In this document: piece by piece, positions 42,727 to 51,315 of the stretch
Numbering within the stretch: the stretch's first letter is position 1
Layout of the letters: the number at the start of each line of letters is the position of its first letter
Assembly: GCA_046263195.1 (NCBI GenBank)
Contig: JBHELG010000021.1
Span: forward strand, 1 to 55,429
Direction: 5' to 3'
DNA length: 55,429 nucleotides
DNA from: JBHELG01 sp046263195
Lineage (GTDB): Bacteria; Actinomycetota; Nitriliruptoria; Nitriliruptorales; JAHWKO01
The notes under the pieces: model-generated
Told to the model about the DNA's origin: nothing
Database searches by the model: none
The model's input: the letters and a program-made list of their open reading frames with translations, nothing else
Made by a program: the position numbers and the translations under genes

Positions 42727-44466
42727 TCAGAACGGCAGCTCGGCGTCCGCCTCCGTCAACTGGGCGAACGGATCGAGGGGCTCGGCGCTGGCTGCCGGCG
42801 GGACTCCGGCCTCGCCCGCCCGCGTCGCCCAGGCCGGGAAGGGGAACTCGAGCACCAGGGGAACCGGTAGTTCGGGCTGCGAGAGGATCATGGTCCCCGG
42901 CTTGAGGATCGTGGCCCGCTGCCGGTGGGCAGCAGGCAGGAAGCCGTACTCCTCTCGGGAGGCTTCAGCACTGTCCAGCCTGCCGACGATCCGGACCGCC
43001 GAGTTCGCCACGACACGCCGCTCGACCTCGCTGGCCGTCTGTTGCGCACCGATGAGGATGATGCCGAGCGAACGTCCGCGTTCGGCGATATCGAGCAGGA
43101 GCTCCTTGATGGGGCTCGACCCTTCGCGTGGCGCGTACTTGTTCAGCTCGTCGAGGACCACGAACAGCAGCGGCCGGGACTGACCCGACCGCTCCTTCTC
43201 CTCGAAAGCCTTGCGGAGCACGACCCCGACGACGAACCGCTTGGCCCGGTCGCTCAGATTGTGGATGTCGACCACGGTCACCTGGGCCTGGCGGTCGACG
43301 CGGTGGAACGTCGGGTTGGGCACGTCGCCGCGGACGAGGTGCTCGACGTGTTTGCGGGCGGCATACAGGCGGCGAATGAAGGCGTTGACCGTTCCTTGGC
43401 CGATGGCACGACCCGCCCAACGGTCGCGTACCGCTGGGTCGTCGTCCTCCACTCGCGCGCGGACCACCTCGATGAGCTGCCCGAACGTGCGCACCGTTTC
43501 TCCGTCGAGGCGCACTGCGCCGGCGGGAATCGGTACCGCTTCACGCAGCCGGGCGGCGACGTTGTGGACGATGAGGGTGTACTGCTGGCGGTCGTCTTCG
43601 ACGTCGGTGAACAGAAACGGCAGCAGCTCATCGGCGCAGAACTCCTGGATGGTCCAGAAGAATGAGGTCACTCCTTCCGTTCGGCTGCCGGTGTCGGGGG
43701 CGACGTTCGGAGCGCCCCGGCGGGGCGGGGCCCAGAATGCGACGCTGCTAAAGGGAGCGTCATCCAGCCCGAGCTGGAGGTAACGGTCGGCATGTTCGGC
43801 CGGCAGGTACAGGTTGGGACGGTCCAGGAAGAGCAGGTCCTCACCTTTGACGTTGAACACGATCGCCTTCGTGTTCAACCCGTCGACGCCCAGCGCCCCG
43901 CTTCGGAAGAGGCTCTGCAGGAGGAAGGTCGCATACGTGGTCTTCGTCGCGACACCCGACACCCCGCTTATGTTCACGTGGGCGCCGCGGGTTCCGTCGA
44001 GGAATTCGAGGTTCACGAACATCGGCTCGCGGTCGCGGGAGAGTCCTACTGGCAACCGCTTGCACATACCGTCGAAGAACAGCGCCTCGTCGCGCTCCCT
44101 GCCGTGCGCGCGCCGCACCGCCTGACCGGGTAGAGGTGGGACGAAGATCTCGGGCTCGAAGCGGGTGGCGAGCACCTGCGCCGCCTCACTCACCGCTGCC
44201 GGCAGGACTCCCTCCTCGATCAAAAACACGTCGGTGTCGAACCGAGCGCCCTCGTGACGTGCGCGTACCTGGGTCACCACGCCGTAGATGCGTACGGGAT
44301 CGCGCCCCGGCGGGCGCCGCTCGAGCGCCACAACATCGTCGAGTTGCAGAAAGTGGCCCTCGGCGACCGCCACCCAGAACTGCAGTGGGGTCGAGTCTTC
44401 GGTCCCGATCACACGACCGACGACACGCTCGTCCGAGGCGCGTCCCCTGGCCTCCTCACTGCTCAC
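42727..44466 (-). CDS. herA: HerA-type DNA translocase ATPase
   Basis: HerA is a hexameric FtsK/VirB4-like ATPase that pumps DNA for the NurA nuclease. This 579-residue protein has the N-terminal HAS-barrel region (VVGRVIGTEDSTPLQFWVAV), a P-loop of the form ISGVSGVATKTTYA (Gly-x6-Lys-Thr), Walker B PLLFVVLDELNKYAP, and RSLGIILIGAQQTASEVERR near the sensor/arginine-finger region. The long frame opens at 44553, but GTG 44466 has ggagg eight bases upstream and starts at the barrel, so I choose it. It is the first gene of the five-gene repair operon. Confidence 0.9.
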   Translation of the reverse strand: MSSEEARGRASDERVVGRVIGTEDSTPLQFWVAVAEGHFLQLDDVVALERRPPGRDPVRIYGVVTQVRARHEGARFDTDVFLIEEGVLPAAVSEAAQVLATRFEPEIFVPPLPGQAVRRAHGRERDEALFFDGMCKRLPVGLSRDREPMFVNLEFLDGTRGAHVNISGVSGVATKTTYATFLLQSLFRSGALGVDGLNTKAIVFNVKGEDLLFLDRPNLYLPAEHADRYLQLGLDDAPFSSVAFWAPPRRGAPNVAPDTGSRTEGVTSFFWTIQEFCADELLPFLFTDVEDDRQQYTLIVHNVAARLREAVPIPAGAVRLDGETVRTFGQLIEVVRARVEDDDPAVRDRWAGRAIGQGTVNAFIRRLYAARKHVEHLVRGDVPNPTFHRVDRQAQVTVVDIHNLSDRAKRFVVGVVLRKAFEEKERSGQSRPLLFVVLDELNKYAPREGSSPIKELLLDIAERGRSLGIILIGAQQTASEVERRVVANSAVRIVGRLDSAEASREEYGFLPAAHRQRATILKPGTMILSQPELPVPLVLEFPFPAWATRAGEAGVPPAASAEPLDPFAQLTEADAELPF

Positions 44467-44732
44467 TCGGACCACCTCCGTCGCTGTCCTGGCTGGTCCG
44501 CCACCGTCGCGTCTTGAACAAGCCAAGACGCTCCTTCCGTCGATCGCCGGCACGGTCCCTCATCTTGGACCGAGCCGCACTGTCGGCACGAAGTGCAGAC
44601 TAAGGGAGGGGTGCGACTCGGACGGATATTCGACGCGCTACGGCGGCGAGGGTCTGTTCGTCCGGCACGCACGCTCACCGTTTCGGCAGGCTGTGAGCCG
44701 ATTCCGCTGCGACGACACCTCCAGGCAGACCT
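44467..44732. other. Divergent intergenic region between herA and cspA
   Basis: No gene seen. A short inverted pair, cgtcttg-aacaag-ccaagacg (about 44508-44530), is a weak relative of the dispersed repeat. The herA promoter must lie here, but I cannot place it confidently. Confidence 0.3.
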
Positions 44733-44740
44733 GCTAGCGT
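44732..44740 (+). promoter_or_regulatory. Extended -10 promoter of the cold-shock gene
   Basis: TGC-TAGCGT (44732-44740) is an extended -10 element. Transcription from near 44747 would give a leader of about 70 bases before the ATG at 44816; long leaders are common in cold-shock genes. Confidence 0.55.
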
Positions 44741-44815
44741 GACGGCACCCCAGAAAGGGTTGGTACGCACAGGTCTCGGGTTCAGGCCGGGGACCTCCCC
44801 AGAAGGACGCACTAC

Positions 44816-45019
44816 ATGCCAGAGGGAACTGTCAAGTGGTTCAACTCGGAGAAGGGGTTTGGATTCATCCAACCCGACGCGGGTGGCGAAGACCTCTTCG
44901 TGCACTTCTCCGCAATCCAGATGCCGGGCTACAAGACGCTCGAAGAAGGCCAGAAAGTCACCTTCGAGATCGTCCAGGGACAAAAGGGTCCGCAAGCGAG
45001 CATGGTCGTTCCGATCTAG
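44816..45019 (+). CDS. cspA: Cold-shock protein (CspA family)
   Basis: A 67-residue single cold-shock domain that binds single-stranded RNA/DNA and melts RNA secondary structure. The two RNP motifs are clear: KGFGFIQPD and DLFVHFSAI, with GTVKWFNSEKGFGF at the N terminus and GPQASMVVPI at the end. The ATG is preceded by agaaggac. It is transcribed divergently from the repair operon and followed by a strong terminator. Confidence 0.98.
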   Translation: MPEGTVKWFNSEKGFGFIQPDAGGEDLFVHFSAIQMPGYKTLEEGQKVTFEIVQGQKGPQASMVVPI

Positions 45020-45112
45020 ACCCCGACCGACCGGCAGCGACCAGCCTCCCAAGTGGCTCAGGCAGCGCAGCCGTAGCGGCCAGCTCCTAGCTTCACCGCT
45101 GGGAGAACCTCG

Positions 45113-45149
45113 ACGCCTCCGGCTCCGGCCGGGGGCGTTCCGCTTTTTT
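45113..45149 (+). terminator. Rho-independent terminator after cspA
   Basis: An 11-bp stem, ACGCCTCCGGC (45113-45123) with GCCGGGGGCGT (45128-45138), one U-G pair and a TCCG loop, is followed after five bases by six Ts (45144-45149). It lies about 95 bp past the cspA stop. Confidence 0.8.
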
Positions 45150-45329
45150 GACAGGCGCATCGGCGCGCTACCCCGTCACGAGCCATGCTTGCGTCCCGTC
45201 GAGGCGGGATGCGCACAGCTGCGCCCGTGACCCCATAATCACGGGGAGCACCTCAGGGTTGCTCGAGCGGGAACAACACCACCCAGGCGGCCGGGACGCC
45301 GGCGACTTCAGGGAAGAAAGGAAGCGACG

Positions 45330-45599
45330 ATGAGCCTGGCGATAAACGTCGAGCGGGTCGTTGCTGTCCTTCTCACCGACGGCTGGCATGACGTCGCTCC
45401 CCGCGGCTCCAACGACCCGCGTTCGTCGTTCATCATCGATGCGTACGAATACGTGACATCCCAACCCGGCCTGGACGAGCGGTCCGTATGGACGAACGAC
45501 GATCCGGGCTTCGCATTCGCGGAGGGCGACGGCAGTCACTGGGTCGTCGGTCCCCTCACGGCGATCAGGGCGGTCCGGTACCGCGGTTACGAGGCGTGA
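45330..45599 (+). CDS. Hypothetical protein, 89 residues
   Basis: Not recognised. A small soluble protein starting MSLAINVERVVAVLLTDGWHDVAP, with an acidic, tryptophan-containing remainder (SVWTNDDPGFAFAEGDGSHW) and ending in an IRAVRYRGYEA strand. A good Shine-Dalgarno (gaaaggaag) precedes the ATG, which supports a real gene. No operon partners on either side. Confidence 0.6.
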   Translation: MSLAINVERVVAVLLTDGWHDVAPRGSNDPRSSFIIDAYEYVTSQPGLDERSVWTNDDPGFAFAEGDGSHWVVGPLTAIRAVRYRGYEA

Positions 45600-46021
45600 A
45601 GCAACCGTGGCAGGATCGCCGCGGGATTTCGTGGCTGCCTTGCCCTGACGGGCATAGCCCGGTGGAGCATGAGGCTCCCGATCTCCGCACGTCGTCGGCC
45701 GACCTTCGCTGCTGCGCGACGTTGAGCGCCCGGGTGGTCCGGGTGGCCTGTCCGGGCCGTGGCGCGGCAATGCGAGGCGCCAAGTGGGTTTGATTCACGT
45801 TGGCGGCGATGCCGCTGGGGAGCCCCCAGACGGGACCTGATCTCCTCGAGCAACGTCTACCCGAGGCGCCGCAACCGCGCTGATAACCGACACGCCTCCG
45901 GAGCGCAGAAGGGGTACAGACGTCCCCTTGCGTCCGGTAGTACTCGTCTGCCAGCATCCTCCGCAGATAAAGAAGATAAGTCTTACTAGTATTGTCGAGT
46001 ATTGGACGGCGGGAGGCTCGC
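45600..46021. promoter_or_regulatory. 422-bp gap ending in the tauE upstream region with 10-bp-spaced direct repeats
   Basis: No gene is supported. A hairpin-like stretch with CGCCAA ... TTGGCG arms lies near 45776-45806. Just before tauE the sequence turns AT-rich and carries AGTATTG at 45988-45994 and 45998-46004, one helical turn apart, next to TACTAGTA. These could be regulator sites, possibly for the Rrf2 protein encoded downstream; this is inference. Confidence 0.4.
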
Positions 46022-46936
46022 GTGGAGACCCTGGTTGTCTTCACCTTTGTGGGCTTGGTGGCACAGTTCATCGACGGATCCTTGGGTATGGCATATGGGG
46101 CCACGTCGGCCACCCTGCTACTGGGAGCCGGAATCACTCCCCCCGTCGTTTCCGCTTCCGTGCACCTCGCCGAGATCGGTACGACCCTTGCCTCCGGTGC
46201 CTCGCACTGGCGGTTCGGCAACATCGACTGGCGTACGGTGCGAAGAATTGGAGTGCCAGGTGCGTTCGGCGCCTTCACGGGTGCTGTTCTGCTCAGTTCC
46301 GTGTCGACTGAGGCGGCCAAGCCGTGGATGGCCGGGCTGCTCTTCGGACTTGGCCTCTACGTCCTGACTCGCTTCGCCTTCGGCTCGGATCCCCGGCCTC
46401 GCGGCCGTCCTTATGTTCGGGGCCGCTTCCTGGCGCCGCTTGGCCTCGTGGCGGGGTTCATCGACGCCACAGGCGGTGGGGGATGGGGGCCCGTGGCAAC
46501 ACCCACGCTGCTGGTCACGGGGAAGATGGAGCCGCGGAAGGTCATCGGTTCCATCGACACGAGCGAATTTCTCGTGGCCACGGCCGCGAGCCTCGGGTTT
46601 CTCGCGGGGCTCAGGGGCGGGGGCGTGGAGCCGACGATCGTGGGCGCCCTGCTCGTCGGGGGTCTGCTGGCTGCTCCTCTGGCAGCATGGTTCGTGCGGC
46701 TGGTCGCACCCCGTGTTCTCGGTGCCAGTGTCGGTGGGCTCATCCTCGTCACGAACGCCCGGACCTTGTTCGGCGTCTTCCAGATCGAAGGGGCCACCCG
46801 CCTGTGGGCCTATGTTGCCTTGTGCTCGGCCTGGGCGGTTGCCCTTGCGGTCGCCATCATCGTGCAACGCCGCAACGGCCAGGCCATTCTGACCTCCGAC
46901 GAGGACAACCTGGAGCTTGCCGTCGAGCCGGCCTAG
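46022..46936 (+). CDS. TauE/SafE-family sulfite/organosulfonate exporter
   Basis: A 304-residue transporter with about eight membrane helices and the family's two half repeats. The first begins VGLVAQFIDGSLGMAYGATSA, the second LGLVAGFIDATGGGGWGPVAT, each with the Asp-x2-Gly-Gly/Ser-x-Gly pattern. Members export sulfite, sulfoacetate or related anions. GTG 46022 has a gggagg Shine-Dalgarno seven bases upstream and is preferred to a TTG ten codons earlier. An Rrf2-type regulator gene follows after about 150 bp, which suggests sulfur- or redox-controlled expression. Confidence 0.88.
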   Translation: METLVVFTFVGLVAQFIDGSLGMAYGATSATLLLGAGITPPVVSASVHLAEIGTTLASGASHWRFGNIDWRTVRRIGVPGAFGAFTGAVLLSSVSTEAAKPWMAGLLFGLGLYVLTRFAFGSDPRPRGRPYVRGRFLAPLGLVAGFIDATGGGGWGPVATPTLLVTGKMEPRKVIGSIDTSEFLVATAASLGFLAGLRGGGVEPTIVGALLVGGLLAAPLAAWFVRLVAPRVLGASVGGLILVTNARTLFGVFQIEGATRLWAYVALCSAWAVALAVAIIVQRRNGQAILTSDEDNLELAVEPA

Positions 46937-47082
46937 GCCATCCCCGCTAGCCACACCCTCTACGCAGCAGCAAGCTGTGCCGAGGAAGCCCGGGAGGGGC
47001 ACCCTGCCGGTGCCAGGGATTCGACAAACCCGACCTCCTGGGTCAGACTTCTTGCACATCAGCTGGCCCAGTCAGGCGCACC

Positions 47083-47535
47083 ATGTGGATCACGCGACAG
47101 ACCGACTACGCGACACGGGCCGTCCTCGCACTGGCTCTTGCCGGCCCGCACGAACACCTCGCCCTTCACGACATCGCGGCGCGGACGAGCACGCCTGCCC
47201 CCTTCCTGGAACAGATCATGCTGCAACTGCGTAACGAGGGCATCGTGCGCTCACGCAAAGGACGGCACGGCGGTTACCGCCTCAATCATGCGGCAGAGTC
47301 GATTACTCTCGAGCGCGTTGTGCGCGTGTTCCAGGGTCAGTTGGCGCCCATCGAATGCGCCACCCGCAGCGAGCCCGAATGGTGCCCGATGGAGGTGGGG
47401 TGTGCGCTGCAGCAGACCTGGACCGAGGTGCGGGACGCGACGATCGCCATCCTCGAGCGGACGACCTTCGCCGACTTGGCCGCGCGGGCAGGGGGACGGT
47501 GGGTGGATCGCGACCCGCTTCCATTGGTCCAATGA
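47083..47535 (+). CDS. Rrf2-family iron-sulfur transcriptional regulator
   Basis: A 150-residue Rrf2/IscR-type regulator: a winged helix at the N terminus (MWITRQTDYATRAVLALAL, SRKGRHGGYRL wing), then three cysteines in IECATRSEPEWCPMEVGC (Cys-x8-Cys-x5-Cys), the usual place of the cluster ligands. The family includes IscR, NsrR and CymR, which sense Fe-S status, nitric oxide or cysteine. The neighbouring TauE/SafE gene makes a sulfur or redox role likely. A hairpin (GGCACC-ctgcc-GGTGCC) lies in the upstream gap near 46996-47012. Confidence 0.88.
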   Translation: MWITRQTDYATRAVLALALAGPHEHLALHDIAARTSTPAPFLEQIMLQLRNEGIVRSRKGRHGGYRLNHAAESITLERVVRVFQGQLAPIECATRSEPEWCPMEVGCALQQTWTEVRDATIAILERTTFADLAARAGGRWVDRDPLPLVQ

Positions 47536-47760
47536 CGAACGAGGACGCGTAAGCCACGCCAGCCCGCGTGAGATTCAACGCGCCGTGTCTGGCGGATCGT
47601 CGTCCGTCGAGGCGATGACGGGTGGGACGCCGGAGTGAGCACGGCGCCTTCCCGTGGGCCATCGAATGGGCGATGGACAGCCCCTGCTCTTCCTGCTCCA
47701 GTCGCCGGGTGACTGAATAGGCGGGCGAGAAGAGCATCCTCCGGAGAAGAGGAAGACCTG
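47536..47760. other. Gap with no gene
   Basis: This 225-bp gap is too short to hold the ATP-grasp half missing from the next gene, and I see no remnant of it. A purine-rich Shine-Dalgarno for the next gene lies at its end. Confidence 0.35.
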
Positions 47761-49068
47761 ATGGGCGACGCGGATGTGCTCATCGAGGGGCACGGGGCCT
47801 CCTCAGGCTTCGCGTACGGAACGGTGAGAATCCTGCAATCGCCACAGGATGGCGACCGCTTCGAGCAGGGCGACGTTCTCGTCACGGCCATGATCGCCCC
47901 CGACTGGTTCCCGATCATGAGACGAGCGGCGGCTTTCGTCACCGACAGTGGGGGGGTCACGAGTCACGCTGCGATTGTCGCCCGTGAGATGGGGGTGCCC
48001 TGCGTCGTTGGGAGCGGCAACGCCACCTCGGTTCTGCGCGACGGGCAGCGGGTCACGGTCCACGGCAAGGCCGGGCTCGTCTACGAGGGCGACATGACCG
48101 GCGTGCTCGAAGAGCGAAGCGGACAAGGGGCCGAGGCGCGCGAACGAGGCGAGAGCTTCCAGGACGCCTCGCTGACGACGGACCTCTACGTGAACCTGGC
48201 GATCGCCCGCCGGGCCGAGGAGGTGGCCGCGTTGCCCGTGGACGGCGTGGGGTTGCTGCGTGCGGAGTTTCTCATCATCGACGCCCTCGACGGGCGGCAT
48301 CCCAAGCAGATCCTCGCCAGCGGAGGCCGCGAGGAGGCCATCGAGCGGCTGCGAGAGAACGTGCTGAAGATCACCCGGCCCTTCCATCCACGCCCGGTCG
48401 TCTACCGCATGATGGACTTCAAGACGAATGAGTTCCGCAAGCTGAAGGGCGGAGAGGAGCATGAGCCCGAGGAACAGAACCCCATGCTCGGCTACCGCGG
48501 CTGCTACCGCTACATCAATGACCCCGAGGTCTCCCGCTTCGAGCTGGAGACCCTCGCGCAGATCCGCGAGGAGACGGACAACCTTCAACTCATGATTTCG
48601 TTCGTTCGCACTCCATGGGAGGTCGAGCGCTGCCTCGAACTGATCGAGAAGAGCTCGCTGGGCGATGACCATGATCTGAAGACCTGGGTGATGGCCGAAG
48701 TTCCCTCGGTCGTCCATCACATCCCCGAGTACGCCTCGCTCGGGATCGAGGGTGTTTCCATTGGAACGAACGACCTGACCCAGCTCATGCTGGGAGTCGA
48801 CCGCGACAACGAGCATCTCGCAGAGTTGTTCGACGAGATGGACGGGGCGGTGCTGTGGGCGATCGAGCGCATAGTCGGGGCCTGCCGGGAGGCGGGCATC
48901 ACCTCCTCACTCTGTGGCCAGGCACCCTCCAACCGTCCCGAGTTCGTGGAGCATCTCGTCCGCTTCGGGATCGACTCCATCTCCGTGAATATCGACTCGG
49001 TTGAGGCTGCGCGGCAGGCCGTCGCCGAGGCCGAGCGGAAGGTCTCGGGCGAGCAGACCGGGACGTGA
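47761..49068 (+). CDS. PEP-synthase-like enzyme lacking the ATP-grasp half
   Basis: This 435-residue protein equals the C-terminal two thirds of phosphoenolpyruvate synthase. It has a phosphohistidine swivelling domain (GGVTSHAAIVAREMGVPCVVG, with the phospho-accepting His) and a PEP-binding TIM barrel (VGLLRAEFLI, RMMDFKTNEF, NPMLGYRGCYRYI, GTNDLTQLMLGVDRDN, catalytic Cys in LCGQAPSNRPEF). The N-terminal ATP/pyruvate-dikinase domain (about 350 residues) is absent, yet the start is natural, with ggagaagaggaag before the ATG. It may need a separate ATP-grasp subunit, as in phenylphosphate synthase, or may be a surviving half gene. It ends just before the mobile-element region. Confidence 0.85.
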   Translation: MGDADVLIEGHGASSGFAYGTVRILQSPQDGDRFEQGDVLVTAMIAPDWFPIMRRAAAFVTDSGGVTSHAAIVAREMGVPCVVGSGNATSVLRDGQRVTVHGKAGLVYEGDMTGVLEERSGQGAEARERGESFQDASLTTDLYVNLAIARRAEEVAALPVDGVGLLRAEFLIIDALDGRHPKQILASGGREEAIERLRENVLKITRPFHPRPVVYRMMDFKTNEFRKLKGGEEHEPEEQNPMLGYRGCYRYINDPEVSRFELETLAQIREETDNLQLMISFVRTPWEVERCLELIEKSSLGDDHDLKTWVMAEVPSVVHHIPEYASLGIEGVSIGTNDLTQLMLGVDRDNEHLAELFDEMDGAVLWAIERIVGACREAGITSSLCGQAPSNRPEFVEHLVRFGIDSISVNIDSVEAARQAVAEAERKVSGEQTGT

Positions 49069-49143
49069 CTGCGACACAAGGACGTTCGACGACCAGTTGG
49101 TAGCCCCAGATTGCCGCCAGCGTTGCTCCCCTCTGGCAGACGA

Positions 49144-49432
49144 ATGAATGAGAATGAGCGGGCCATGTCGATAGATGTAAGAAGTTTGGCCGTGCTCGTA
49201 AGCCTCATCGTCCTGCTCATAGCCGTATGGGTAGTGCGCTTCGGCATTGGTCATTACACGGACGACTATTGCTACCAGGCGTTCGAGCTTTATGGTCAGG
49301 CAGGCGGATCGGTTTCCGGGCCTCGATTCACAAACCCTATAACTCTCAGTTGCTACTTCGAAGGATTCGGGGGGAAATCTACTACGGATCTCCGACCCAT
49401 GGCTTTCGCTTCTATTGTGCTTGGGGTTCCCT
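49144..49432 (+). pseudogene. Membrane protein gene truncated at its 3' end
   Basis: The frame starts MNENERAMSIDVRSLAVLVS, with one membrane segment (LAVLVSLIVLLIAVWVV) and then GIGHYTDDYCYQAFELYGQ. It is notably less GC-rich than its neighbours. Around 49425-49435 the sequence becomes the antisense of an integrase gene, so the original C terminus is lost. ATG 49144 or 49165 may be the start. The family is not recognised; composition suggests transfer. Confidence 0.55.
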
Positions 49433-49990
49433 TGCGGGCCCAGGAGCTCCACCAGGGCCGACGGGATGGTGACGGTACGCACCCCCGACCTCGTCTTCGG
49501 CGGCCCCCACTCGAGGTGGCCGTTGACCTCGAGCAGTTGCTCGGTGACCGCGATCGTGCGGCGCAGTAGGTCGACCCGCTCGAGGCGCAGGCCGGCGAGC
49601 TCACCCCACCTGAGTCCCACGTACGCGGCGGTGTAGACGAGCGGTCGGTAGTGCTCGGGGTGACCCTGGACGAGCTCGTGGATCTCGTGGGGCTCGAGGA
49701 AGCGCATCGGCCGCGAGGTGGCCGAGGGCAGCTTGATGCCGGCTGCCAGGTTGCGCCCGAGCCTCCCCTCCACCACGGCGGCCTCGAGGATCCCGCTCAG
49801 GACGATCACATGCCGACGGACGGACGCGGGGGACTGCCCGGCGGTCAGGCCGTCAGCGACGAGGGCCTTCACGTCGGTCGGGGTGATGCTCGCCAGTGCC
49901 CGCCGCTCGAGGCGCGGGAGTAGGTGGTTTCGGACGACTCCCAGGTTGCGGAGCCGGCGACATTCCTCCGAACGATTGCTGCCCGAGACC
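49433..49990 (-). pseudogene. Tyrosine recombinase (phage integrase) fragment
   Basis: The minus strand encodes the core-binding domain and first half of the catalytic domain of a tyrosine integrase: RLRNLGVVRNHLLPRLERRA, ITPTDVKALVADGL, SVRRHVIVLSGILEAAVVEG, then TAAYVGLRWGELAGLRLERV (first catalytic Arg) and GPPKTRSGVRTVTIP (the lysine strand). The His-x2-Arg and tyrosine boxes are missing; the frame runs into unrelated sequence at about 49432. The N-terminal arm-binding domain is also missing. A dead integrase, cut at both ends. Confidence 0.8.
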
Positions 49991-50100
49991 GGCCTCCGCG
50001 GGCGCGGGAACCGGAGTCGAGTGGAGCGGCGCGGTCGCCGCCTACAGGTTCTGAAACAGGCCCTATGGGCGCGGGAAGCGCCGGGACACCTTATGTCCCT

Positions 50101-50588
50101 TCTCAGCGGGATTCCCGGGATCATGGCCGAGGTAGGACGCGATCTCGCTCGAGGGCTTTGGCGAGGGATTCAGGAGCTCGGCGGGTGGTTGAGGGATCAG
50201 ATCCTCGGGTGCGCTAGGAGAAACATTCCCGGGCCGATCCTCGACCTTCTCGGCATCCGGTCGCCCTCGAAACTGATGGGTCGAGTACGGGAAGGCAATC
50301 CCCGAGGGCCTCGCGATCGGCATGAAGGCAAAGCTCGCCGAGGTTGAGCGTGCCGCTCGAGCGCTGGCCGGTGCCGCCGGGCAGGATCCTCGCACCCAGG
50401 TTCGTGCCGGCCTCGGGTTGGCTCGCTCAGCGCTGGGCCTCGCTAGTGGCGCGGTGGGCGGGGCGCTACACGTCCACGTGCACGCCGGCAACATTGTGGG
50501 CTCCGAGTCTGACTTGATCGCGACGATCGAGCGCGGTCTTCGGGAAGCCCAGCGTCGCAACGGCCGCTCAACAATCGCGGTTCGATGA
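50101..50588 (+). pseudogene. C-terminal part of a phage tail tape-measure protein, frameshifted
   Basis: Two plus-strand frames join into one phage-like sequence: MAEVGRDLARGLWRGIQELG, ILDLLGIRSPSKLM, then, after a one-base shift near 50277-50283 (an extra g in atgggtc), EYGKAIPEGLAIGMKAKLAE and VHVHAGNIVGSESDLIATIE. The SPSKLM-x-EYGKAIPEGLAIGM pattern is the typical end of tail tape-measure proteins. The 5' part is missing. The reading is a remnant of a tailed phage. Confidence 0.78.
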
Positions 50589-50875
50589 TCCTCCACTGCG
50601 ACAGCGACGAGCTCCGCTCCTGGGCTCGTGAGGCGTCTCGGGCCCTTGTGACTGCGGTAGTGACGCAGGACGAGGCGCTCACTGAGCAGGCGATGGCGCA
50701 GATCCTCACCGAACTGACCGAGGACGATGCCCTCGAGCGCGCAGCGCTTCTTACCCGAGCCCTCGCAGAACTCGCCGCCGGGGCCCTGAGCGAACTGGCG
50801 GCCTTCGATGAGCAGGAGCCGCTCGAGTTCTGGCAGCGTCTGGCTGCCCGGCTCGCGGGCCGCGAGGGGGCCTAG
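50585..50875 (+). CDS. Small acidic hypothetical protein (phage-remnant region)
   Basis: A 96-residue, helical, acidic protein (DELRSWAREASRALVTAVV, AQILTELTEDDALERAALL). The ATG overlaps the stop of the tape-measure remnant (ATGA). Probably a phage gene that followed the tape measure; function unknown. It ends in a 4-base overlap (CTAG) with the converging gene. Confidence 0.5.
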   Translation: MILHCDSDELRSWAREASRALVTAVVTQDEALTEQAMAQILTELTEDDALERAALLTRALAELAAGALSELAAFDEQEPLEFWQRLAARLAGREGA

Positions 50876-51315
50876 ACGGCTTCGCGGCGACTCGAGTCGC
50901 GGATCGAGTCGTGGATCCGGTTCAGGGCCTCCTCCATCATTCGCATGGCCGCCCCGAACGCCCCGACGAGATCCTTGTTGGGGGGCTCCACCTCGGCGAC
51001 GGCGACGATCCCGGCATCCTCCGTATGCATTGCCACTAGCTTCCGACGACCGGCGATGATGTCCGCGAAAGTGGAGTCGAAGTCGGAGGCACCGAGTAGC
51101 TGCTCAACATCATCGTCTTCTACGCGCACATACCCCCACACGCTCAAGTCGTCGTTGATGCCCGTCTCACACCAGAACAGATACTGCTGCCCGTCCTGGG
51201 CAATGAGGCCGATTGTGGGCATGTCCCAGTAGTCCAGTACCTCCTTCAGGCTGGACTCCGGGGTGGGCTCCCATGGGAGGGCCCCGTACTCGAGGTGGAT
51301 CATCGGGTCACCCAT
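50872..51315 (-). CDS. Hypothetical soluble protein, 147 residues
   Basis: Not recognised with certainty. It starts MGDPMIHLEYGALPWEPTPE, has LKEVLDYWDMPTIGLIAQDG and LFWCETGINDDLSVWGYVRV, and looks like a small alpha-beta protein. Its ATG overlaps the stop of the upstream gene (51315-51318), so the two form a pair. Gene pairs of this size in phage-derived regions can be toxin-antitoxin or immunity genes, but nothing specific supports that here. Confidence 0.6.
   Translation of the reverse strand: MGDPMIHLEYGALPWEPTPESSLKEVLDYWDMPTIGLIAQDGQQYLFWCETGINDDLSVWGYVRVEDDDVEQLLGASDFDSTFADIIAGRRKLVAMHTEDAGIVAVAEVEPPNKDLVGAFGAAMRMMEEALNRIHDSIRDSSRREAV

Noticed and set aside
45650..45705. Possible tRNA with tagcccggtggagca as a D arm
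   Set aside because: No matching acceptor, anticodon or T arm at the right distances on either strand.
45740..45812. Possible tRNA (gggtttgattcacg resembles a T arm)
   Set aside because: The T stem does not pair, no acceptor stem or anticodon arm can be drawn, and no CCA end is present. At best a very decayed tRNA or chance.
49718..50100. Protein-coding continuation upstream of the tape-measure fragment
   Set aside because: It is antisense to the integrase remnant and shows no phage-protein features before about 50101.
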